From Hypericibacter terrae (GTDB lineage: Bacteria; Pseudomonadota; Alphaproteobacteria; Dongiales; Dongiaceae): 64,000 nucleotides of DNA. The stretch lies in NCBI RefSeq assembly GCF_008728855.1, contig NZ_CP042906.1, forward strand, positions 186,001 to 250,000, written 5' to 3'. This document shows positions 18,127 through 27,669 of this stretch, piece by piece (the first letter of the stretch is position 1; every line of letters starts with the position of its first letter). The notes below the pieces were generated by a model. The model was not told the origin of the DNA. It searched no databases and saw nothing but the letters and a program-made list of their open reading frames with translations. The translations under genes and the position numbers were made by a program.

Positions 18127-19071
18127 ATGGCGCGCAAATTGGCGACGGTTTTCGGCGGCTCGGGTTTCATCGGGCGCTATGTGGTGCAGCGCCTGGCGAA
18201 GCGGGGCTGGATGGTGCGGGCGGCGGTGCGCCGGCCCGACGAGGCTCTGTTTCTCAAGCCCCTGGGCGATGTGGGTCAGATCACGCCCATCGCCGCCAAT
18301 CTTCGCCATCAGGGCTCGGTCGAGGCGGCGGTCGCCGGGGCCGACGCGGTCGTGAACCTGGTGGGCCTGCTCTATCAGGGCGGCCCTCAGCGTTTCGATG
18401 CGGTGCATGTCGAAGGCGCCGGCCGGGCCGCGGCCGCGGCGCGCAAGGCCGGGGCCGCGCAATTCGTGCAGGTTTCGGCCATCGGCGCCGATCCCGCCTC
18501 GCCTGCGGCCTATGCGCGCACCAAGGCCGCCGGCGAAGCGGCCGTGAAGTCCGCCTTCCCGCAAGCCACGGTGCTGCGGCCTTCGATCGTGTTCGGGCCC
18601 GAGGATCAGTTCTTCAACCGCTTCGCTCGGATGGCACGCCTCACGCCGGTCCTGCCGCTGATCGGCGGCGGCCATACGCGGTTCCAGCCGGTCTATGTCG
18701 GCGACGTGGCCGATGCGGTCGCCGCCGCGGTCGAGCGCCAGGACGCCGCGGGCAAGACCTATGAGTTGGGCGGCCCCGAGATCCGGACTTTCCGCGAGCT
18801 GATGGTGCTCATGCTGCAGGAGATCGAACGGCGGCGGCTGCTGGTGCCGATCCCCTTCGCGATCGCCAGCCTGCAGGGCGCGCTGCTCCAGCTGCTGCCG
18901 ATGCCGCCGCTGACGCTCGATCAGGTGCGTCTGCTCAAGCGCGACAATGTCGTGACCGCCGGCATGCCGGGTCTGAAGGAATTGGGTGTCGGCGCCACCG
19001 CGCTCGAATTGATCCTGCCGACCTACCTCGCGCGCTACCGCCCGGGCGGACGGCATATGCGGCTGGCGTGA
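18127..19071 (+). CDS. Complex I NDUFA9-subunit family protein (atypical SDR)
   Basis: The 314-residue protein has an N-terminal NAD(P)-binding fold with ATVFGGSGFIGRYVVQRLAKRG. It continues with NLVGLLYQGG, VSAIGADPASPAAYARTKAAGE and LRPSIVFGPEDQFFNRFA. This pattern matches the alphaproteobacterial homologues of the mitochondrial complex I assembly subunit NDUFA9. The YxxxK catalytic pair of ordinary SDRs is replaced by Y-ARTK. A role with NADH dehydrogenase is inferred from family only. It converges with uppP; a hairpin repeat lies between them. Confidence 0.87.
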   Translation: MARKLATVFGGSGFIGRYVVQRLAKRGWMVRAAVRRPDEALFLKPLGDVGQITPIAANLRHQGSVEAAVAGADAVVNLVGLLYQGGPQRFDAVHVEGAGRAAAAARKAGAAQFVQVSAIGADPASPAAYARTKAAGEAAVKSAFPQATVLRPSIVFGPEDQFFNRFARMARLTPVLPLIGGGHTRFQPVYVGDVADAVAAAVERQDAAGKTYELGGPEIRTFRELMVLMLQEIERRRLLVPIPFAIASLQGALLQLLPMPPLTLDQVRLLKRDNVVTAGMPGLKELGVGATALELILPTYLARYRPGGRHMRLA

Positions 19072-19085
19072 GCGCCATTCCCACA

Positions 19086-19111
19086 GTCATCCCCGCGAAA
19101 GCGGGGATGAC
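19086..19111. repeat. Extragenic palindrome, family B (CCCCGCGAAAGCGGGG)
   Basis: A perfect 11-bp stem (GTCATCCCCGC with GCGGGGATGAC) with a GAAA loop lies between the convergent ends of the NDUFA9-like gene and uppP. It may serve as a bidirectional terminator, although no T run follows. Related units occur at 30491-31019 and 45732-45813. Confidence 0.75.
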
Positions 19112-19123
19112 AGTTGAGCTGAT

Positions 19124-19924
19124 CTAGAAAATATACAGATACGCGATCAGCGCGCCGCCGAGCAGCAGGCGGTAGATCACGAACGGCATGAAGCCGGCGT
19201 TCTTCAGCCAGGTCATCATGAAGGCAATGGCGAGGATGCCGGTGACGGCCGAGAGGCCTGCCGTGATTCCGGCGGCGGCCCAGGGCGCATCGGCGCCTTC
19301 GCGGACCAGCTTCAGCCCTTCCCACAGGCCCGCCGCCGCGATCGCGGGGATCGAGAGCAGGAACGAGAAGCGGGCGCCTTCGGTGCGCTCATAGCCCATG
19401 AAGCGCGAGGCCACCATGGTGATGCCCGAGCGGCTGGTGCCGGGAATGAAGGCGATGCATTGGGCAAGGCCGATGATGAGCGCCTGACCGATCGTCATAT
19501 CCTCGACCCGGCGCACCGTGGCGCCGGCGCGATCGGCGATGAAGAGCACGGCGGCGAAGCCGATCATGGCGAAGGCGATGACATCGACCCGGCGCAGCAT
19601 GTCCTGGCCATAATGCTCGGCCAGGAACCCGACGATCAGCGCCGGGATCGTGGCGACGATCAGATAGAAGGCGAGCCTGGCGCCGGCGTCGAACCGCCCC
19701 GTCGCCAGCTTGGCCACGCCCGCGAGCATCCGTCCCACGTCGCGCCAGAAATAGATCAGCACCGCGGCCAGCGTGCCTACATGGGCCGAGACGTCGATCG
19801 CCAGCCCTTGGTCGGGCCAGTTGAAGAAATGCGGGACCAGGATCAGGTGGCCGGAGGAGCTGACGGGCAGGAATTCGGTGATGCCCTGGACGATCGCCAG
19901 GACGACGAGTTGCAGCAGGCTCAC
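19124..19924 (-). CDS. uppP: Undecaprenyl-diphosphatase UppP (BacA)
   Basis: UppP recycles the lipid carrier undecaprenyl diphosphate to the monophosphate for cell-wall synthesis. It contains QGITEFLPVSSSGHLIL near residue 15 and PGTSRSGITM near residue 165, the two active-site motifs of the BacA family. There are about eight membrane segments. Length 266. The start is a GTG (MSLLQLVVLAIVQ), as no ATG is nearby. Confidence 0.96.
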   Translation of the reverse strand: MSLLQLVVLAIVQGITEFLPVSSSGHLILVPHFFNWPDQGLAIDVSAHVGTLAAVLIYFWRDVGRMLAGVAKLATGRFDAGARLAFYLIVATIPALIVGFLAEHYGQDMLRRVDVIAFAMIGFAAVLFIADRAGATVRRVEDMTIGQALIIGLAQCIAFIPGTSRSGITMVASRFMGYERTEGARFSFLLSIPAIAAAGLWEGLKLVREGADAPWAAAGITAGLSAVTGILAIAFMMTWLKNAGFMPFVIYRLLLGGALIAYLYIF

Positions 19925-20310
19925 GGTCGGATCGACTCCCCAGATCGAGCGCGGCGGCTTCGGGTCTTCCGGTGGGAGAACCCGGGCGCCAGAGATGCAG
20001 CGACTCGGGGCAGCGGCCCCGGCGGCAGCGAATCAGGGCTTAGCATCAATGGGTTCCGAACCCAAGCGACGCCCCGATTGGATATTAGTCTCATTTCGGT
20101 CTTAAATATGAGGTTTGGGCGATGTTGGGTTCCGAATTTTGCTCAATGCACATCTCGGATGCCCTAAAATAGTCAATTTTGCTGTCCTAATAGCGAAAAA
20201 GCCCTCGCCTTCCGCGGTTTCATACCTTATAGGTCGCTTCCCATGCCCTATCGCTGCGAGCCCTGTCCCGGGCCGGCCGCGCGCGGCAGGAGGGTGCCGA
20301 GAGGGAAGCC
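19925..20310. other. Divergent intergenic region uppP / gltD
   Basis: The 386 bases hold no convincing gene. The part 20040-20230 is clearly AT-richer than the surroundings and should carry the promoter of the gltD-GST-gltB operon. I cannot define a unique -35/-10 pair. Confidence 0.5.
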
Positions 20311-21762
20311 ATGACGGCCAAGATGCTGCGTTTCGTGACCCTGGGGCGGTCCATGCCGGAAAAGCGTGGGGCCGAGGCGCGGCGCGAGGATTTCGACGAG
20401 ATCTATGCCGACTTCACCCCCGACAAGGCGGCCGACCAGGCCAGCCGCTGCTCGCAATGCGGCGTGCCCTTCTGCCAGGTGCATTGCCCGGTCCATAACA
20501 ATATTCCCGACTGGCTGAAGCTCGCGGCCGAGGGGCGGCTGGAGGAGGCCTACGAGATTTCCTCCTCGACCAACAATTTCCCCGAGATCTGCGGGCGCAT
20601 CTGCCCGCAGGACCGGCTCTGCGAAGGCAATTGCGTCATCGAGCAGGCGGGCCACGGCACCGTCACCATCGGCGCCATCGAGAAATTCATCACCGACACC
20701 GCCTGGGAGAAGGGCTGGGTCAAGCCGGTCAGGGCGCGCCGGCAGCGCCGCCAGACGGTCGGCATCGTCGGCGCGGGGCCGGCCGGCCTCGCCGCCGCCG
20801 AGGAGCTGCGCCGCCAGGGCTATCAGGTGACGATCTATGACCGCTACGACCGGGCGGGCGGCCTGCTGATCTATGGCATTCCCAATTTCAAGCTCGAGAA
20901 GGACGTGGTGCAGCGCCGCGCGGCCCTGCTGGTCGCGGAGGGCGTCACCTTCAAGCTCAATTTCGAGGTCGGCCGCGACGCCTCGCTCGAGGAGTTGCGC
21001 CGGCGCCATGATGCGATCCTGATCGCCTGCGGCGTCTACAAGGCGCGCGACATCCAGGCGCCGGGCGTCGGCCTCGGCCAGATCGTGCCGGCGCTCGACT
21101 ATCTGACCGCCAGCAACCGCACCTCGCTCGGCGACCATGTGCCGGCCTTCGCGGAAGGCACGCTCGATGCGCGCGGCAAGAATGTCGTGGTGATCGGCGG
21201 CGGCGACACGGCGATGGATTGCGTTCGCACCGCGGTGCGCCAGGGCGCGCTCTCGGTCAAATGCCTCTATCGCCGCGACCGCGCCAACATGCCGGGCTCG
21301 CAGCGCGAGGTGGCGCATGCCGAGGAAGAAGGCGTGGAGTTCGTCTGGCTGGCGCAGCCGGAAGCCTTTGTCGGCGGCGCGCAGAATCGCGTGACGGGCG
21401 TGCGCGCCCAGCGCATCCATCTCGGCATCGCCGACGCCACCGGCCGCCAGCAGCCGCGCCCGATCGAAGGCTCGCATTTCCAGATCCCGGCCGATCTCGC
21501 GATCAAGGCGCTGGGCTTCGATCCGGAAGACCTGCCGCGGGCGATGGGCGCGCCCGAGCTCGAGGTCACGCGCTGGGGCTCGGTCAAGCTCGACTGGAAG
21601 CGCATGGCGACCAATCTCGATGGCGTGTTCGCGGCGGGCGACGTGGTGCGCGGCGCCTCCCTCGTGGTCTGGGCGATCCGCGACGGGCGCGACGCGGCCG
21701 CCGCGATCCAGCGCTATCTGGTCGCCAAGGAAACCGGCCTCAGCGCCACGGCCGCGGAATAG
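20311..21762 (+). CDS. gltD: Glutamate synthase [NADPH] small subunit
   Basis: GltD takes electrons from NADPH through FAD and passes them by iron-sulfur clusters to the large subunit for glutamate synthesis. The N-terminus has Cys-rich motifs (CSQCGVPFCQVHCPVHNNIP, then CGRICPQDRLCEGNC). The FAD-binding GIVGAGPAGLAAAEELRRQG and the NADPH-binding VVIGGGDTAMDCVRTA follow. The 483-residue length is normal. The start follows a strong GAGGGAAG site. A GST gene begins 13 bases downstream, then gltB, so the order is small subunit first. Confidence 0.97.
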   Translation: MTAKMLRFVTLGRSMPEKRGAEARREDFDEIYADFTPDKAADQASRCSQCGVPFCQVHCPVHNNIPDWLKLAAEGRLEEAYEISSSTNNFPEICGRICPQDRLCEGNCVIEQAGHGTVTIGAIEKFITDTAWEKGWVKPVRARRQRRQTVGIVGAGPAGLAAAEELRRQGYQVTIYDRYDRAGGLLIYGIPNFKLEKDVVQRRAALLVAEGVTFKLNFEVGRDASLEELRRRHDAILIACGVYKARDIQAPGVGLGQIVPALDYLTASNRTSLGDHVPAFAEGTLDARGKNVVVIGGGDTAMDCVRTAVRQGALSVKCLYRRDRANMPGSQREVAHAEEEGVEFVWLAQPEAFVGGAQNRVTGVRAQRIHLGIADATGRQQPRPIEGSHFQIPADLAIKALGFDPEDLPRAMGAPELEVTRWGSVKLDWKRMATNLDGVFAAGDVVRGASLVVWAIRDGRDAAAAIQRYLVAKETGLSATAAE

Positions 21763-21775
21763 GGGAGCGACGGCG

Positions 21776-22399
21776 ATGTTGCGTCTCTACGATTTCCTCG
21801 ACTCCGGCAATGGCTACAAGGTGCGCCTCGTGCTGCGCACGCTGGGGATTCCGTTCGAGCTGATCGAATGCGACATCCTCAAGGGCGAGACCCGCACGCC
21901 CGACTTCCTCAAGCGCAACCCCAACGGCCGCATCCCGACGCTCGAGCTCGAGGATGGCAGCTTCCTCGCGGAATCGAACGCCATCGCCTGGTATCTGGCC
22001 GAGGGCACCGACCTGGCGCCCGCGTCCCGGCTCGACCGCGCCCGCACGCTGCAATGGATGTTCTTCGAGCAATATAGCCACGAGCCCTATGTCGCGGTCT
22101 TGCGCGCCTGGAAGCATGTGGGTTTCGGCCTGACGCCCGATCGCGAGCAGCAGGTGCCGGAGAAGCTGGCCAAGGGCAATGCCGCGCTCGCCGTGATGGA
22201 GCAGCATCTGGCGCGCCAGCCCTGGTTCGTGGGCGGCCGCTTCGGCCTCGCCGACATCGCGCTCTTCGCCTACACCCATGTCGCCCATGAGGGCGGCTTC
22301 GACATGAAGCCCTATCCCGCGATCCGCAACTGGATCGACCGCATCGCGGCCATGCCGCGCCATGTGCCGATCACCTGGAAGCCCGCCAAGGTGGCGTGA
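21776..22399 (+). CDS. Glutathione S-transferase family protein
   Basis: The 207-residue protein has a thioredoxin-like N-terminal domain (MLRLYDFLDSGNGYKVRLVL, NPNGRIPTLELEDG, LAESNAIAWYLAEG) with the usual cis-Pro and the glutathione-binding E-S pair. The helical C-terminal domain contains FGLADIALFAYTH with the conserved Asp of the N-capping box. Substrate is unknown. It is placed between gltD and gltB with short gaps, so it is very likely co-transcribed with them. A link to glutamate supply for glutathione is a speculation. Confidence 0.9.
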   Translation: MLRLYDFLDSGNGYKVRLVLRTLGIPFELIECDILKGETRTPDFLKRNPNGRIPTLELEDGSFLAESNAIAWYLAEGTDLAPASRLDRARTLQWMFFEQYSHEPYVAVLRAWKHVGFGLTPDREQQVPEKLAKGNAALAVMEQHLARQPWFVGGRFGLADIALFAYTHVAHEGGFDMKPYPAIRNWIDRIAAMPRHVPITWKPAKVA

Positions 22400-22455
22400 C
22401 TCCTTCTCGCCCCAGCTCCGACCCTGACGGCCTTCCCTGTTCCGAGGACTTGCCG

Positions 22456-25400
22456 ATGACCGACCAGACCCACTCCGGCGAAGATTTCATCGAGCGATGG
22501 CGCGCCAATGCCGCGCATCTGGCCGAGCAGGGTCTCTACGATCCGGCCGAGGAGCATGATGCCTGCGGCGTCGGCCTGATCGCCGCCATCGACGGCAAGC
22601 CGCGCCGGGCGGTGGTCGAGGCCGGCATTGCCGCTCTCAAGTCTGTTTGGCACAGAGGTGCGGTCGACGCCGACGGGAAGACCGGCGACGGGGCGGGCAT
22701 CCATCTCCAGATCCCGCAGGAATTCTTCAAGGACCATATCCGCGGCTCGGGCAATGTCGTCGGGCCGGGGCGGCTCGGCGTCGGCATGGTGTTCCTGCCG
22801 CGCACCGATCTCGGCGGCCAGGAGCGCTGCCGCGTCATCGTCGAGCGCGAGATCCTGGGCTATGGCTACACCATCTATGGCTGGCGCCAGGTCCCGGTGA
22901 ATATCGAGATCATCGGCGAGAAGGCCAACGCGACGCGTCCCGAGATCGAGCAGATCCTCGTCTGCAACAACCACGGCAAGGACGAGGAAGCCTTCGAGAA
23001 CGATCTCTACATCATCCGCCGCCGCATCGAGAAGGCGGCGCTCGAGGAGAGCATCAAGGAGCTCTATATCTGCTCGCTCTCCTGCCGCTCGGTCATCTAC
23101 AAGGGCATGTTCCTCGCAGAGCAGCTGACCGCGTTCTATCCCGACCTGCTCGACCAGCGTTTCGTTTCGAATTTCGCGATCTATCACCAGCGCTATTCGA
23201 CCAACACCTTCCCGACCTGGCATCTGGCGCAGCCCTTCCGCGTGATCGCGCATAACGGCGAGATCAACACGCTCAAGGGCAACGTCAACTGGATGAAGGC
23301 GCACGAGACCCGCATGGCCGCGGCCGCCTACGGCGACCATATGCCGGAGATCAAGCCGATCATCCAGCCGGGCGGCTCGGACTCGGCCTGCCTCGATAAT
23401 GTGTTCGAGGCGATGGTGGGCGTGGGCCGCACCTTGCCGATGGTGAAATGCCTGCTCATCCCCGATAGCTGGGCCGGCCGCGTGACGATGCCGGAATCGC
23501 ACCGCGACTTTTACAGCTACTGCAACTCGGTCATGGAGCCCTGGGACGGGCCGGCCGCGCTCTGCGGCGTGGGCGGCAACTGGGTGGTGGCGGCGATGGA
23601 CCGCAACGGCCTGCGGCCGCTGCGCTATGCGCTGACCGAGGACGGGATGCTGGTGGCGGGCTCCGAAACCGGCATGGTGCGGCTCGACGAATCCAAGATC
23701 GTGCGCAAGGGCCGGCTGGGGCCGGGCCAGATGATCGCGATCGACCTCAAGGCCGGCAAGTTCTACGGCCATGACGAGATCATCGACAAGCTGGTGAGCG
23801 GCGCCTCCTTCTCGGAGTGGGTCGAAAACATCTCCGTCATCGACGATCTCCTGAAGGCCAAGCCCGGCAACCCGGCGCATTTCGAGAAGGAAGAGCTGCG
23901 CCGCCGCCAGCTCTCGGCCGGCCTCTCGATCGAGGATCTGGAGCTGGTGCTCCACCCGATGGTGGAGGACGCCAAGGAGCCGGTGGGCTCGATGGGCGAC
24001 GACACGCCCTTGGCCGTGCTCTCCGAGCGCTATCGCGGCCTGCATCATTATTTCCGGCAGAATTTCAGCCAGGTCACCAACCCGCCGATCGACTCTTTGC
24101 GCGAAAGCCGGGTGATGACCCTCAAAACCCGGCTCGGCAATCTCGGCAACATCCTGGACCAGGACGAGAGCCAGTGCCGCCTGCTGCAGCTCGAATCGCC
24201 GGTCCTGCTGACGGCCGAGTTCGAGGCGATGCGCGCCTATATGGGATCGAGCGCGGTCGAGGTGGACTGCACCTTCCCGGTCGGCGCACCGGGCGAGAAC
24301 AACGAGCATGCTCTGCGCGATGCGCTGGCGCTCATCCGCCGCCAGGCCGAGGACGGCGTGCGCGGCGGCGCCGTGCATGTGATCCTGTCGGACGAGAAGG
24401 CGGGGCCGGGCCGGGTCGCGATCCCGATGATCCTGGCGACGGGTGCCGTCCATACCCATCTCCACCGCCAGCAGCTCCGCACCTTCACCTCGCTCAATGT
24501 GCGCTCGGGCCAGTGCATCGACGTGCATCATTTCGCGGTGCTGATCGGGGTCGGCGCCACCACGATCAACGCCTATCTGGCCGAGGCCTCGATCGCCGAC
24601 CGCCATCGCCGCGGCCTCTTCGCCGGCCGGAGCCTCGAAGAGGGCCTCGCCCGCTTCAAGGAGGCGGTCGATCAGGGCCTGCTCAAGGTGATGTCGAAGA
24701 TGGGCATCGCCGTCATCAGCTCCTATCGCGGCGGCGGCAATTTCGAGGCCTTGGGCCTGTCGCGCACGCTGGTGGCCGAGTTCTTCCCCGACATGCCCTC
24801 GCGGCTTTCGGGCATCGGGCTGCCCGGCATCCAGCAGAAGCTGATGGAGCTGCACGAGCGCGCCTGGCGCGAGGATGTGACGGCGCTCCCCGTGGGCGGC
24901 TTCTATCGCTACCGCCGCTCGGGCGACGCCCATGCCTGGGAGGCGGGGCTGATCCACACGCTGCAGAGCGCAGTCGCGTCCGAATCCTACCAGACCTACA
25001 AGCGCTATTCGGAAGGCGTGGAACGGTTGCCGCCGGTCGCCCTGCGCGATCTCCTGGGTTTCCGCGAGGGAAGGACGGGGATCTCGATCGACGAGGTCGA
25101 ATCCATCACCGAGATCCGCAAGCGCTTCGTGACGCCGGGCATGTCCCTGGGCGCGCTCTCGCCCGAGGCCCATGGCACGCTCAACGTCGCCATGAACCGC
25201 ATCGGCGCCAAATCGGATTCGGGCGAGGGCGGCGAGGATCCGGAGCGCTTCCGGCCGCGGCCCAACGGCGACAATTTCAACTCGGCCATCAAGCAGATCG
25301 CCTCGGGGCGCTTTGGCGTCACGGCCGAGTATCTCAACAATTGCCGCGAGATCGAGATCAAGGTCGCGCAGGGCGCCAAGCCCGGCGAGGGCGGCCAGCT

Positions 25401-27009
25401 CCCGGCCTTCAAGGTCACAGTCGAGATCGCGAAGCTGCGCCACGCCACGGCGGGCGTCTCGCTGATCTCGCCGCCGCCCCATCACGACATATATTCGATC
25501 GAGGATCTGGCGCAGCTCATCTATGACCTGAAGCAGATCAACCCCGACGCCAAGGTCGGCGTGAAGCTGGTGGCGCGCTCCGGCATCGGCACCATCGCGG
25601 CCGGCGTCGCCAAGGCCAAGGCCGACGTGATCCTGATCTCGGGCCATGTCGGCGGCACCGGCGCCTCGCCCTTGTCCTCGATCAAGTTCGCAGGCGTGCC
25701 CTGGGAGATGGGCCTCTCCGAGACGCACCAGGTGCTGACGCTCAACCGTCTGCGCCATCGCGTGAAGCTCCGGACCGACGGCGGCATCAAGACCGGCCGC
25801 GACGTGGTGATCGCGGCCATGCTGGGGGCGGAGGAGTTCGGCATCGGCACGGCCTCGCTGGTGGCGATGGGCTGCATCATGGTGCGGCAATGCCATTCCA
25901 ACACTTGCCCGGTCGGCGTCTGCACGCAAGACCCGGCGCTCAGGGCCAAATTCACCGGCACGGCGGAGAAGGTTGTCAATCTCTTCAGCTTCATCGCCGA
26001 GGAGGTGCGCGAGATCCTGTCCTCGCTGGGATTCCGCAAGCTCGACGAGGTGATCGGCCGCACCGATTTGCTGCGCCAGGTGAGCCGCGGCTCGGCGGCG
26101 CTCGACGATCTCGACTTCAACCCGCTGCTGGCGCGCGCCGACCCCGGCGACTATCCGCGTTACTGCACGCTCGAAGGCCGCAACGAGGTGCCGGACACGC
26201 TCGACAAGCAGATGATCGCCGATGCGCGCGCCCTGTTCGATGACGGCGAGAAGATGCAGCTGCAATACAACGTCCGCAACACGCAGCGCGCGATCGGCAC
26301 CCGCTTCTCCTCGCTGGTCACGCGCCGCTTCGGCATGGCGGGCCTGAAGCCCGGCCATGTCACGGTGCGGCTACGCGGCTCGGCCGGCCAGTCGCTCGGC
26401 GCCTTCGCGGTCCAGGGCCTCAAGCTCGAGGTGCTGGGCGACGCCAACGACTATGTCGGCAAAGGCCTGTCGGGCGCCACCATCGTTGTGCGGCCGCTGC
26501 CCTCGAGCCCGCTGGTGACGAACGAGAACGCGATCATCGGCAACACGGTCCTCTACGGCGCCACGGCCGGCAAGCTGTTCGCGGCCGGCACGGCGGGCGA
26601 GCGCTTCGCCGTGCGCAATTCGGGGGCCGAAACCGTCGTCGAGGGCTGCGGCTCCAACGGCTGCGAATATATGACCGGCGGCACGGCGGTGATCCTCGGG
26701 CCCGTCGGCGACAATTTCGCGGCGGGCATGACCGGCGGCATGGCCTTCGTCTACGACCCGGAGGCGCATCTGCCGAGTCGGATAAACGCCGACAGCGTGC
26801 TGTTCCAGCGGCTGGGCTCGAGCTACTGGGAAGCCCATCTCAAGGGGCTGGTCGAGGAGCATGTCCGCGAAACCCAATCGCGCTTCGCCATGAGCCTGCT
26901 GAACGACTGGCATCTCGAGCGCGACGGCTTCTGGCAGGTGGTGCCGAAGGAGATGGTGGCCCTGCTGCCGCATCCGCTGGTGGACCAGGCCGCGGCGATG
27001 CGGGCGTAA
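22456..27009 (+). CDS. gltB: Glutamate synthase [NADPH] large subunit
   Basis: GltB hydrolyses glutamine and makes glutamate from 2-oxoglutarate. The glutaminase Cys follows a short propeptide (EEHDACGVGLIAAIDG, Cys about residue 37). The FMN-binding synthase domain includes the conserved GAKSDSGEGGEDP. The 3Fe-4S cluster site is CIMVRQCHSNTCPVGVCTQ, and the C-terminal beta-helix domain has GGTAVILGPVG. The 1517 residues are typical. MTDQTHSGED at 22456 is the likely start; a GTG overlapping the GST stop would add 20 residues. A small hairpin follows the stop. Confidence 0.97.
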   Translation: MTDQTHSGEDFIERWRANAAHLAEQGLYDPAEEHDACGVGLIAAIDGKPRRAVVEAGIAALKSVWHRGAVDADGKTGDGAGIHLQIPQEFFKDHIRGSGNVVGPGRLGVGMVFLPRTDLGGQERCRVIVEREILGYGYTIYGWRQVPVNIEIIGEKANATRPEIEQILVCNNHGKDEEAFENDLYIIRRRIEKAALEESIKELYICSLSCRSVIYKGMFLAEQLTAFYPDLLDQRFVSNFAIYHQRYSTNTFPTWHLAQPFRVIAHNGEINTLKGNVNWMKAHETRMAAAAYGDHMPEIKPIIQPGGSDSACLDNVFEAMVGVGRTLPMVKCLLIPDSWAGRVTMPESHRDFYSYCNSVMEPWDGPAALCGVGGNWVVAAMDRNGLRPLRYALTEDGMLVAGSETGMVRLDESKIVRKGRLGPGQMIAIDLKAGKFYGHDEIIDKLVSGASFSEWVENISVIDDLLKAKPGNPAHFEKEELRRRQLSAGLSIEDLELVLHPMVEDAKEPVGSMGDDTPLAVLSERYRGLHHYFRQNFSQVTNPPIDSLRESRVMTLKTRLGNLGNILDQDESQCRLLQLESPVLLTAEFEAMRAYMGSSAVEVDCTFPVGAPGENNEHALRDALALIRRQAEDGVRGGAVHVILSDEKAGPGRVAIPMILATGAVHTHLHRQQLRTFTSLNVRSGQCIDVHHFAVLIGVGATTINAYLAEASIADRHRRGLFAGRSLEEGLARFKEAVDQGLLKVMSKMGIAVISSYRGGGNFEALGLSRTLVAEFFPDMPSRLSGIGLPGIQQKLMELHERAWREDVTALPVGGFYRYRRSGDAHAWEAGLIHTLQSAVASESYQTYKRYSEGVERLPPVALRDLLGFREGRTGISIDEVESITEIRKRFVTPGMSLGALSPEAHGTLNVAMNRIGAKSDSGEGGEDPERFRPRPNGDNFNSAIKQIASGRFGVTAEYLNNCREIEIKVAQGAKPGEGGQLPAFKVTVEIAKLRHATAGVSLISPPPHHDIYSIEDLAQLIYDLKQINPDAKVGVKLVARSGIGTIAAGVAKAKADVILISGHVGGTGASPLSSIKFAGVPWEMGLSETHQVLTLNRLRHRVKLRTDGGIKTGRDVVIAAMLGAEEFGIGTASLVAMGCIMVRQCHSNTCPVGVCTQDPALRAKFTGTAEKVVNLFSFIAEEVREILSSLGFRKLDEVIGRTDLLRQVSRGSAALDDLDFNPLLARADPGDYPRYCTLEGRNEVPDTLDKQMIADARALFDDGEKMQLQYNVRNTQRAIGTRFSSLVTRRFGMAGLKPGHVTVRLRGSAGQSLGAFAVQGLKLEVLGDANDYVGKGLSGATIVVRPLPSSPLVTNENAIIGNTVLYGATAGKLFAAGTAGERFAVRNSGAETVVEGCGSNGCEYMTGGTAVILGPVGDNFAAGMTGGMAFVYDPEAHLPSRINADSVLFQRLGSSYWEAHLKGLVEEHVRETQSRFAMSLLNDWHLERDGFWQVVPKEMVALLPHPLVDQAAAMRA

Positions 27010-27010
27010 G

Positions 27011-27040
27011 AGCGAAGTTCGGCTTCGCTAAATCTTTCCC
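27011..27040 (+). terminator. Possible terminator after gltB
   Basis: AGCGAAG (27011-27017) pairs with CTTCGCT (27023-27029) around a TTCGG loop, two bases after the gltB stop, followed by AAATCTTT. The stem is short, so efficiency is uncertain. Confidence 0.45.
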
Positions 27041-27104
27041 CTCCGCCCGCAATCCTCCCCTCACTTCTTGAAGGGGAGGAAAGAAAGCTCGAACTCTCTG
27101 CGTC

Positions 27105-27521
27105 TCATTCCTTCGTCGCCTCCTTCAAATACGCGATGAGATCCGCGCGATCCTGAGCGTTCTTGATTCCGGCATAGGTCATCTTGGTGCCGGGCACCAT
27201 GCCGCGCGGATCGGCGAGGAAGGTATCGAGCGTCTGTTCGTTCCAGACGATTCCCGAGTTCTTCATCGCTTCGGAATAGTCGAAATCGGGCAGGCTGCCG
27301 GCCTGGCGGCCGAACAGGCCCATATGTTTCGGGCCGACGCGGTTGCGGTCGATCGAATGGCAGCCCTGGCATTTGTGATAGATCGTCTCGCCGCGGGTCG
27401 GATCGCCAGCGGGGAGTTCGCCGGCATGGCTCTGCGTGAGAATGGCGGCGATCAGGACGGCGAGTGTGCAGGCGATCGCGAGCCACAGCTCCGATCGTCG
27501 ATGGATTCGGGATGCGATCAT
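27105..27521 (-). CDS. Cytochrome c, class I (c550/c552 type)
   Basis: The 138-residue product has an N-terminal signal or anchor (about residues 12-33, WLAIACTLAVLIAAILTQ). The haem site CQGCH follows, with the Met ligand in TKMTYAGI near the C-terminus and the GPKHMGLFGR loop typical of class I cytochromes c. It would carry electrons in the periplasm. The start MIASRIHRR is chosen because it directly precedes the signal. The ribosome site is weak. It is downstream of the ferritin-like gene and in the same direction. Confidence 0.88.
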   Translation of the reverse strand: MIASRIHRRSELWLAIACTLAVLIAAILTQSHAGELPAGDPTRGETIYHKCQGCHSIDRNRVGPKHMGLFGRQAGSLPDFDYSEAMKNSGIVWNEQTLDTFLADPRGMVPGTKMTYAGIKNAQDRADLIAYLKEATKE

Positions 27522-27540
27522 GAGAAAGCCGTGTTGAACT

Positions 27541-27657
27541 TGAACCCCTTTCCCCTTGCGGGAGAAGGTCGGGAAGGGGGCCACGGGCGCCAACTTCACT
27601 GCAGCGTCGCCCCTCCCCCTACCCCCTCCCGCGAGGGGAGGGGGCGTGAAGCTCTTC
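27541..27657. repeat. C/G-rich palindromic intergenic repeat, family A
   Basis: The stretch has CCCTTTCCCCTTGCGGGAGAAGG followed by CCCCTCCCCCTACCCCCTCCCGCGAGGGGAGGGGG-type units. These are direct and inverted relatives of the copies at 5880-5998 and 41711-41838. No gene lies here. Confidence 0.7.
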
Positions 27658-27669
27658 AGTCCCTACCGG

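Noticed and set aside
22312-26358. Very long open frame on the minus strand opposite gltB (1348 codons)
   Set aside because: It is an antisense shadow of a GC-rich gene. The product is rich in Arg, Ala, His and Asp without any family pattern, while gltB on the plus strand is complete.
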